The notes beneath the pieces were generated by a model that worked only from the letters and a program-made list of their open reading frames with translations, did no database searches and had not been told where the DNA came from. From contig JARUPZ010000005.1 in assembly GCA_031213475.1 (NCBI GenBank), positions 5,185,732-5,249,731 on the forward strand: a DNA stretch of 64,000 nucleotides, written 5' to 3'. The DNA comes from Nereocystis luetkeana. Taxonomy: Eukaryota > Sar > Phaeophyceae > Laminariales > Laminariaceae. Within the stretch, counting starts at the first letter, position 1. The number at the start of each line of letters is the position of its first letter. Below are positions 57,501-64,000 of the stretch, piece by piece. The translations under genes were made by a program, and so were the position numbers.

Positions 57501-59790
57501 TACCCCCCCCCTCCCCCCCAGTGCACAAGAGCACACACGCGTCCGCAACTCGAACTGTAGATCATCCACAGATCATCCACAGATCAATCACATATCATCC
57601 ACAGATCGATCACAGTTCATCCACAGATCATCCACAGATCGATCACAGTTCATCAACAGATAATCACCCGACCGGTACGATTTTGCGGTTGTGTGGGATC
57701 TGTACAGCACAGATCTAACTCACGAAACGTGCTTCTAGATCGTATAGGCATTTATCTGTACAGCACAGATCCAACTCGCGAAACGTGTTTCTAGATCGTA
57801 TGATGTAGGGATATGTGTAGTACAGATCCGACTCACGAAACGTACTTTCAGATCGTACAGGGATTTGTGTAGCCAGATCCAACTCACGAAACGTATTTCT
57901 AGACCGTACGATATAGGGATCTGTGTAGCACAGATCCGACTCACGAAACGTATTTTCAGATCGTATGGTGTAGGTAGGGATCTGTGTAGTACAGACCCAA
58001 CTCACGAAACGTATTTCTAGATCGTATGATGTAGGGGTCTGTGTAGTACAGATCCAACTCACGAAACATGTTTTCAGATCGTGTCGGGATGAACACAACT
58101 CACGAAAACGTGTTTTTTAGATCGTACCTGGTATAGGTCATTTACACCGGTCCCATCCCACCCGACAACACGAGGTACATACATACATATATACGTAGAC
58201 ACCTGGTAGATCATACAAGATCGGAAACATATATCTTCCTTGAATGATATACTACTTGCCTGTACGTGTGTGCACGCTTTGCCGCGCTTCGCAAAACTGA
58301 AAAAAAAAAGGTCCCCGCCTGCTGGGGGGGGGGGTAGGGGTGTACTCGACATCATCTTTCCTGTTGCCGTCGCCGCCACCGCCGCCGCCGCCACCCCCGC
58401 TACCACTACCCCCGCCTCCATACCAACATGGGCTGTACCTGCCGCGAATCCCCCTGAAATACCCTGGTATGTGCACATCGTGTTTGCTCGAGGTCACCCC
58501 CGCTACCACCATACCACCGCCTCCATATCATGTAGATTGTGTTGATACCTGCCAGAACTCCCTCTGAAAGATGTGCACATCGTGTTCGCTCGAGGCGAGG
58601 CTACCCCCGCTACCACTGTACCACCGCCTCCATATCATGTAGACTGTGTTGATACCTGCCAGAACTCCCTCTGAAAGATGTGCACATCGGTGTTGAAGGC
58701 GGACTCGAAGATGAGGATGGGCAGGAAGACGAAAAGGATTATCTCGGGGGAGACGTTAGTCCTGGCGCAACATACGGACAAAAATAAAGGGAAAAATAGT
58801 GAAGAGGGGGGGAGGGGGAAGAGGTAGGGAGGGAGAAGAGGTAGGGAGGGAGAAGAGGGAGGGAGGGAGGGAGGGAGGGAGGGAGGGAGGGAGGGAGGGA
58901 GGGAGGGAGGGAGGGAGGGAGGGAGGGAAAATAAACAAGTTAGCCCTAATGCACCAGGTATTTGAACAAAATCATGAAACAGAAAGAAAAAAAGGGAGGG
59001 GGGGTGGGGAAAAGAATCAAGTCGGGCCAGACATCACATATACACGAAAAAAGTCAGGGAAAAAAAGAGGGGAAAAAGGAGGGAGGGAGGGAGGGAGGGA
59101 GGGGCGAGGGAAAAACAAACAAGTTGTGCCCGACAAAATACACGACGAAATCACGAAACAAACATGATCGCAAGCGACGGCTTCTGTGAGAAACGACACA
59201 CAGCAGCGGTCGTTGTAAGAGGCCGGGTACATATCCGCCAGCACGCCCAACACACCGGCACTGCATGAGCGGGCACCAGCATTATTCCGCACACTCCCAC
59301 ACTGCTACCTACACTACTGCTCTAGTACGGGGGACCATAGTAAACAGGACCAAATGTTGTCGATAAAAATAGTGAAACATATAGGTTTTGGTGGGTACCG
59401 TAGACCCTATTTACTACGGTCCCCCGTAATATTACGAGGGGACCATAGTTAATGGGACCTGTGGTACACACAAAAACCTATATATTTAACCATTTCTACT
59501 GACACTATTTGGTCCTACCAGGCACTAACTATGGTCCCCCGTAAAATAGTTAAATCCCACCTGTACCGAGCGATTTCACCGGCTTTGTACGTATCAGGCA
59601 CCGGCCTGACATGGCAAAATCGGCACTACACAGGGGACACCCACAGCAGCACCGCGCTGAGTTGCTCCAGCTTTCTTCTCACCACTTCGACAGAGATTCG
59701 CCGAGCAAGCTGAGGTCTCCAAACACCTCCTGCTGCAGCACCACCCCGAACAAGAGTCCGATAAGCAGAACCACAACCGTGTACGGAAGC
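54546..59790 (-). CDS. SOS1-like plasma-membrane Na+/H+ antiporter (CPA1 family), partial
   Basis: Six exons, read from high to low: 59,683-59,790; 58,656-58,761; 56,795-56,960; 55,863-56,021; 55,021-55,155; 54,546-54,743. All are GT-AG and phases agree at every junction (2, 0, 1, 1, 0). The translation follows plant SOS1 through the core antiporter domain: LPYTVVVLLIGLLFG; SPEIILFVFLPILIFESAF; FPYGWGWNVSLMLGG with SATDPVAVVALLKELG; RLAVLIEGESLLNDAAAIVV, with the Asn-Asp ion-binding pair; DAMTEITLTV; EVSGVLAVVTTGLVM; TVIFFVSGLIIGDRAL. The family exchanges Na+ for H+ across the plasma membrane, so a role in sodium export is inferred. Exon 5 needs a one-base correction just after EITLT: the phase-0 donor GAG|GTAGGT and next exon fit only the shifted frame (ASAAFMISEATE). 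The first membrane segments upstream of exon 1 and the last segments plus the cytosolic tail are missing. No matching upstream exon was found before 61 kb. Confidence 0.85.
55156..55862. other. Antiporter intron, C-rich low complexity
   Basis: (CCCT)n at 55,399-55,440, C-runs at 55,491-55,513 and 55,589-55,611, and GGCAAGGCAGG tandem units at 55,160-55,195. Pro-rich frames here are artefacts. Confidence 0.8.
56022..56794. other. Antiporter intron with a poly-G element copy
   Basis: A minus-strand poly-G element head lies at 56,690-56,775 (GGTCATACGACTACGGCCAT, GCATGAGATCGAGTACATAT, then C-run). A GATA array is at 56,496-56,572, preceded by a duplicated GCGAAACTAGATGATGTTTC. A MITE C-like palindrome is at 56,600-56,665. 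Confidence 0.65.
56961..57365. repeat. A-rich duplicated intron segment
   Basis: 56,958-57,095 and 57,101-57,215 are diverged direct copies (GGACCTGAAAC-AAAAAAACAG, GGGGCAAAAAATGAAAAAA, ATATACC-GGTATAG-GTAAATG and AGGAACAAAAAGAGTTA). The downstream copy includes the AG acceptor vicinity of the exon at 56,960. Confidence 0.65.
57366..57515 (-). repeat. Poly-G-associated dispersed element, inverted copy in intron
   Basis: On the minus strand the order is a G-run, GTACTCGATAGGAGAGATGT, ATGCATGGCCGTAGTCGTAT, CATAGACCCTCGCATCCCTG, CGGGACGGAGCATGTCGGG, ACCGACCAGGCAGACATTGC, G-run. Both ends are homopolymers, which helps define the element's limits. Confidence 0.8.
57559..57662. repeat. Short tandem repeat, ~10-12-bp units
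   Basis: Units ATCATCCACAG, ATCAATCACAT and ATCGATCACAGTTC repeat about nine times without spacers. Confidence 0.85.
57695..58128. repeat. Minisatellite, ~45-64-bp unit, eight copies
   Basis: Each unit has GGATCTGTGTAGTACAGATC (imperfect palindrome), CAACTCACGAAACGT and TTCTAGATCGTA. Copies of CAGATC-AACTC begin near 57,710, 57,765, 57,823, 57,867, 57,927, 57,991, 58,049 and 58,094. Related single units lie near 6.2, 50.2, 62.2 and 63.85 kb. It lies inside the antiporter intron. Confidence 0.85.
58440..58677 (-). repeat. Tandem duplication of an exon-intron boundary
   Basis: The 3' end of the antiporter exon (58,656-58,690) and its intron start are repeated at 58,549-58,585, with a diverged third copy near 58,440-58,480 (unit about 107 bp). 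The copy at 58,549-58,563 keeps both CTTTCAG| and |GTATCA, so it could act as a 15-nt micro-exon (REFWQ, phase 0). Confidence 0.8.
58857..58928. repeat. (GGGA)n microsatellite
   Basis: About 17 GGGA units, with a shorter array at 59,079-59,103. Both are in the antiporter intron. Confidence 0.95.
59323..59547. mobile_element. Two MITE A copies in tandem sharing a TA
   Basis: Copy 1 (59,323-59,431) and copy 2 (59,430-59,547) abut at CCCCGTAATATTACGAGG, sharing TA. This supports a TA target site. Copy 2 has TACCAGGCACTA at 59,516-59,527 where other copies have TATTA. Both lie in the antiporter intron. Confidence 0.9.
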
Positions 59791-59893
59791 CTTTTTTGTC
59801 GGTTTTGAGGCGAGCGTGCATACGTTGGGAGGGGACAGGGGGGCGGTAGACGCACACGATGAGGGGGACGGACAGGCAAGAGAAACAGGGACG

Positions 59894-59933
59894 CAGGCAG
59901 GCAGGCAGGGAGGCAGGCAGGCAGGCAGGCAGT

Positions 59934-59994
<61 letters not shown>

Positions 59995-60000
59995 AGGCAG
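59894..60000. repeat. (GGCA)n microsatellite
   Basis: About 25 GGCA units with GGGA/GTGA interruptions, just upstream of the antiporter exon at 59,790 on the minus strand. Confidence 0.95.
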
Positions 60001-60104
60001 ACCGACACACAGAAAATACATTGCACGCAGACAAACAGACAGGCAGACAAGGCAAGACCGACAAGGCAGGCAAATAACGTGTTGGGTGAGGCGGTGGAGG
60101 CGAT

Positions 60105-60515
60105 GGGGGGGGGGGGGGGGGGTGTACTCGATAGGAGAGATGTACTCGATCTCATGCATGGCCGTATTCGTATGACGTGCACTGATCATTGACACGACAG
60201 GCGACGCTACGAAATGTGTCTAAGTTCGCCTCGGGGGGAAGTAGAGAGGGGTGCACTCGATACCATGCATGGCCGAGGTCGTATCACCATAGATCCTCGC
60301 ACCCCCACAATGCCGGGAAGGAGCACGTCGGGTTTTCACCGACCAGGGCAGACATTGCTTGCACCAAGCGCGAAGCGAAACGTAAGGTGTCCGGCGAGTC
60401 GCATGAAGGGTGAGCTGCATCCTACTTAGAACCGCTTGTGAGGCGGATTTTCTTGCATACGGATGACAGCGTCAATGGATTGATTTAATTTCTGGTGTGG
60501 CCACTTCCAGAGCGG
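60105..60515 (+). repeat. Poly-G-associated element, head fragment plus full copy
   Basis: 60,105-60,180 is a head (G-run, GTACTCGATAGGAGAGATGT, ATGCATGGCCGTATTCGTAT). 60,249-60,515 is a near-complete copy ending TGTGGCCACTTCCAGAG and a 24-G run. Confidence 0.8.
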
Positions 60516-61035
60516 GGGGCGGGGGGGGGGGGGGGGGGGGGGGTAAGAGGTCCATATGTTGGCTGGCGCATAGCGGCACTACACTACTCTAGAAGGGCCA
60601 CTACTGTCTGTACATTACACCGCGCAGCAGATCCATGAGCAGCGCCTACTTGAAAATCTCAATATCACAGCAGTACTACCAACCTTACCAAAACGTGTGA
60701 TAACATTAACCCACACCCCGAGGTGATTTGATTCTCCAGGGGCGAGTTTTTCCTCAAAACCAGAAGGGAGAAAAAGCAACGGAAAAAAAAAAAAAAAAAC
60801 ACATGGCTCGACAAAAAAGGGATAAAAAGCCATCGGAAATTAAAACGATAGCTCCGTTCCGTCCCATACTACATAGGAAAGGATGTCGTGGAGACGTCCT
60901 CTTTTTCCTTAGACGCGTCGATCGCTTCTTCGACTTTTCTTTTTTCCCCCCCTCTCTCTCTTTCCGCTGTCAAGGAAAATCAGCTTGGAAAAAATCACCC
61001 AGAAGCGCGGGGGGGGGGGGGGGGGGGGGGGGGGT
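60516..61035. other. No gene recognised
   Basis: Includes an A-run at 60,784-60,800. A minus-strand segment at 60,607-60,650 (GCGCTGCTCATGGATCTGCT) was considered as an upstream antiporter exon but has the wrong phase. Confidence 0.35.
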
Positions 61036-61105
61036 GTACTCGATAGGAGAGATGTACTCGATCTCATGCATGGCCGTAGTCGGGCGGGGGGGGGGGGGGG
61101 GGGTA
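61036..61105 (+). repeat. Poly-G element head
   Basis: A 24-G run, GTACTCGATAGGAGAGATGT, ATGCATGGCCGTAGTCGGG, then another G-run. Confidence 0.75.
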
Positions 61106-61469
61106 TGCTATCGAACGTGTATCACCTCGGGCGGACATGTCAAGACCAAACATGTCAGGTCAGGAGACAGCAGTTTCCCCCTCTTGGCAAAAAGACAGAA
61201 ACCTTGCCTTTGACATGCCTCCACTGACACCAAAACCACTACCAGGTAGGTTTCAAGTGCGGGAAAACTCGGCGCTGCACCCTCTTGGCGGCGCACGTTC
61301 AGCGTTGCTTGAAACGTGTCTCCTGACATCTTTAGGCGAAGGCGTTTACGCATCAACGCGAAGACCAAGCGGTGCTTCTACTCCCGAACAGGGCGGCATT
61401 CGGCGATTTTTCTACCGCCGGCGGCGGTCCGGTTGTACGAATAGAGCCCGCACCATTCTACAGCATTTA
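61106..61469 (+). other. Coding-like island, unknown
   Basis: The plus frame at about 61,250-61,470 has mixed composition (LHPLGGARSALLETCLLTSL, GEGVYASTRRPSGAS) and ends at a TAG just before a MITE B. No splice pair was fixed. It may be an exon fragment or chance in GC-rich sequence. Confidence 0.2.
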
Positions 61470-61577
61470 TAGCCCTTTTAGGACTGCAGTCTCGTTTCGG
61501 GGACAATTGGGGGACAAATTACTTGGAATTTGAGTTGTTTGTCCCCAAAAATGGGAATGGAGTTCTAAAAGGGTTAA
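61470..61577. mobile_element. MITE family B with a small internal duplication
   Basis: TAGCCCTTTTAGGACTGCAG to GGAATGGAGTTCTAAAAGGG. GGGGACAA occurs twice (GGGGACAATTGGGGGACAAA). Confidence 0.85.
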
Positions 61578-61591
61578 GCAGCACCAGTCTT

Positions 61592-61667
61592 GGGCCAGAA
61601 ATATAAGGACCATTTACACGTTACGATGAACACCAAGCGGTTCTTACATTTACGCTCAGAGTTGTAT
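61592..61667. mobile_element. MITE family C
   Basis: GGCCAGAAATATAAGGACCA faces GGTTCTTACATTTACGCTCA. Confidence 0.65.
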
Positions 61668-62519
61668 GAAATATCAGTGAAGGGACAAAAATAAATAGCG
61701 ACAGCAGCGCTACGTAAGTCTACCGCAGTGTACTACAACCAGCACGCATTGCTGCCTTCAGGTGCGTACGTGTGTTGCACCAGCGCAGAGGCGACCACGT
61801 GAAAAGGAAGGTCACTCCGCGCCATGCCACGTACGTGAGAGCTCGGGAGAGAGAGAGAATGGTGCCACGTATATTTATAGCGTGCGTGCGTGCGTGCGTG
61901 CGTGCGCGCCTGCGAAGGAGGGATGTTACGCCGTCTCTTTCCCTGGGCCACAGGTTCAACATAAAAATGGTTGAACCTAGGTGTGCAACATCTCGGACGG
62001 ACCCAACGATTCCAACAGTTCATGATATATCTGCCTGTAGATCATCTTTCAAGGCAGATATATGTATATATCTGTGTATCTATGTATGTATCTATCTATC
62101 TATATATCTATTCCCGATCCTGCATGACCTACGGTCGCTCATGTTGCCCGCTGGATGGGACCCGTATGACCTACATGATCTGTCTACTACTAGCGTACGT
62201 TTCCTGGGTCGGATCTGTGCTATAGACAAGACAGATCCTGCACAACCTCTCACTCCGGCAGCTGAGGAACTACATGATCTGTAGATAAATAGATAGATAA
62301 ATAGATAGATACCCTGGTAGATAGGTAGATAGATAGATAGATCATGATCTGTCTGCCCGGGGTATGGATACCACATTGAGGCCTAACCCCGAAGGCCTGG
62401 GAAACATCTCGGGGACGAAAAATGGCGATGGTGAGTTATTACAGCAGCACCATGTTTCAGAAGTATCGATACCCTTGACCTTACTCAACCATTTCGTCGA
62501 CCCTCAAGAGGCAAGTCGT
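61668..62519. repeat. GATA/TATC- and GATCTG-rich stretch
   Basis: (GCGT)n at 61,880-61,907. TATC/GATA arrays at 62,085-62,115 and 62,282-62,345. GGATCTGTGCTATAGACAAG then ACAGATCC at 62,211-62,238, the same palindrome type as the 57.7 kb minisatellite. No gene was seen. Confidence 0.6.
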
Positions 62520-62821
62520 GCGCAGGGCTGACTCTATTTCTGCACCACCGCTACAGCGGTTGCTTTGTGGGAGCAGGGTGCCGAGTGGCGTTCAGGTCCG
62601 GGTGGGCAATCTGTTGGCGAAGATGTCAGGGAGACGCGTCAATGTCGAGCAAGGCCAACCGTGCGCAGTCAAGGGCGCAGGGCCGAGTGTTCCACACTAC
62701 TGTAAAAACCTACCTGGTACTAATAGTACTTTGGTGTCCAAGTCAAGGCATCTCAACGTATGCAGACAAAAACTGCAGTCCGTCAAGAGGGGGGATGTGC
62801 TCATTTGTTGCTGCTTGCCTT
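62520..62821 (+). other. Coding-like island, unknown
   Basis: A plus frame with ordinary composition (GVQVRVGNLLAKMSGRRVNV, EQGQPCAVKGAGPSV) follows a possible acceptor GTGGGAGCAG at about 62,576. It runs into a TACCTGGTACTAATAGTA module. Unsupported by a second exon. Confidence 0.2.
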
Positions 62822-62940
62822 AGCCATTTGACCATTGACCACGCATCCCTTTCGAGACGGAGCACCGTTCCTACTCCTAATAGAGACACCTCCAACAATT
62901 GGGCGCTCATTACGTTGTTTCCATATATTGCATAGAAACT
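62822..62940 (+). repeat. Dispersed repeat, right copy
   Basis: TTTGACCATTGACCACGCAT, TTTCGAGACGGAGCACCGTT, CCTACTCCTAATAGAGACAC. Matches 514-625. Confidence 0.65.
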
Positions 62941-63074
62941 TTTTGCTACTATTATCCCCTTCCTGTTTGGCCGCCTGTGGCCACCTGTTAAGGGGGGGGG
63001 GGGGGGGGATCTCTCTCCTCTGGCATCGTTGGTCTCCTGGGGCGACTCCGTTTCACCGCTATCGATAGAACACC

Positions 63075-63182
63075 ATCACGGGGGACCGCAGTTAATAGGA
63101 CCAAATATTGTTAGTAAAAAAGGTTAAATATATAGGTTTTCAAGCATACCATAGGTCCTATTAACTATGGTCCCCCGTAATA
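63075..63182. mobile_element. MITE family A
   Basis: TCACGGGGGACCGCAGTTAA to AACTATGGTCCCCCGTAATA. Confidence 0.9.
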
Positions 63183-64000
63183 AACAAAAACACTTCCGTG
63201 TAACAGCGGGTGGACTGACTACACTCGAGTGCTATGCGCTACAGCGGTCCACATGCAGGTCGTAAATAAGCGCTCTAGAGGTATAGACACGAGTGCGAGG
63301 GGTCTCTCCTCCTCTCGGACGGCACGGCGGCAGAGGTTTTTGACCAGGCACTCCACGTCATTCATGGGTGCCACACTCTGCTGCCGTGTACGAGACAACA
63401 GAGACCCATCCTTAAAGTAATGGTTGAAAAAATGGGTCTAATAGGCCTTAAAAATAAAATCGGGGATGCCAGGGGATGGAGGGCGATTACCGCTCCAAGC
63501 GATATACTGGTATGGTATATCGATTTTGGTATATCGATGGTCGATTACTGATATATCGATACATCGATGGGCTTGAATGTTCCGCACGTCGGAGAGATCA
63601 TCGATCCCCACAAAAAATCCTTGTATCAATAGAACTGCACGACTGCTGCTGCTGTACACGTACCTAGATTTGACTCTTAATCGGAAGTGTTTCGTCCGTA
63701 AAAGGAACCTGCAGTCCAAAAAGGGTCGCAGCGATCTAATATGCCTGTAGATATATTCCTCATCTGCTATGATCTGTGCGATCTATTAATAGCTCAAGTT
63801 GCCGGGTGGGAGCCGTGTAATTCGCATGATCTACTGGCACGTCGCACCTGCTTCCTGGGTTGGATCCTGTGCTATCCATATCTTACACAAGGCAATTATC
63901 GTGACGGCAGGTGCTATATACAGATCATTCACAAAATGGAAGACAAGTGCTATATACAGATCACCCACACGATAAGTATCGTGACGGCAGGACAGGATCC
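63183..64000. repeat. Unassigned sequence ending in GATCTG-type repeats
   Basis: 63,500-63,570 has GGTATATCGAT units. From 63,850 to the end, GTGCTATATACAGATCA-CACA and ATCGTGACGGCAGG each occur twice in a short tandem. A C-poor ordinary frame at 63,229-63,420 has no support. Confidence 0.45.

Noticed and set aside
57559..58128. CRISPR-like array
   Set aside because: Repeats abut or vary in spacing, units are degenerate, there are no unique spacers or cas genes, and the locus is in a eukaryotic intron.
58756..60195. Pro-Ser-Leu and Cys-Leu-Pro-Ala rich frames
   Set aside because: These are translations of the (GGGA)n and (GGCA)n arrays.
60607..60650. Upstream exon of the antiporter (ALLMDLLRG-like reading)
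   Set aside because: Its GTGTAA donor gives phase 1, but the known exon at 59,790 needs phase 2. The in-phase reading is not hydrophobic.

Overview
This is a repeat-dominated nuclear window from a eukaryote. The recognisable genes are split by GT-AG introns of about 0.3-2.3 kb. Long poly-G/poly-C runs, microsatellites, miniature inverted-repeat elements and a tRNA-derived SINE fill most of the rest. Intron-rich genes, GC-rich low-complexity exons, a TTAGGG-type interstitial telomere motif and a SOS1-like plant/protist Na+/H+ antiporter point to an algal or protist genome. My best guess is a stramenopile such as a brown alga, by general resemblance only. No prokaryotic gene organisation, operon or CRISPR array is present.

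Layout. 1-5.4 kb: repeats only. 5.39-6.12 kb: a gene-like Asn/Thr/Ser-rich reading frame that changes frame near 5.8 kb. 6.1-8.6 kb: repeats. 8.64-9.89 kb: a probable two-exon stretch of an unrecognised minus-strand gene. 9.9-18.5 kb: repeats plus one possible terminal exon. 18.6-19.8 kb: plus-strand exon-like pieces of an unrecognised gene. 19.8-45.9 kb: almost entirely repeats, with weak coding-like islands near 33.7, 34.6 and 38.7-39.0 kb. 45.9-53.57 kb: a five-exon partial gene on the plus strand for a DUF389-type membrane protein. 53,818-53,917: a 100-N assembly gap. 54.5-59.8 kb: a six-exon partial gene on the minus strand for a SOS1-like Na+/H+ antiporter. 59.8-64 kb: repeats with two weak coding-like islands.

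The two recognisable genes converge on the gap and both lose their 3' halves there. Each also carries one reading-frame break: a poly-G tract in the DUF389 gene, and a coding base offset in exon 5 of the antiporter. In both genes the splice phases match at every junction I could place, so the models are well supported despite the breaks. They are neighbours but I see no evidence that they work together.

The most unusual signal is a set of very short modules (about 9-20 bp) that tend to start with TAC and end with GTA: TACCAGGTA/TACCTGGTA, TACTATTAATAGTA and TACAGCAGTA/TACTGCTGTA. They recur throughout the window. At least eight are found as insertions or replacements inside otherwise alignable copies of unrelated repeats, which suggests they move or are generated as units.
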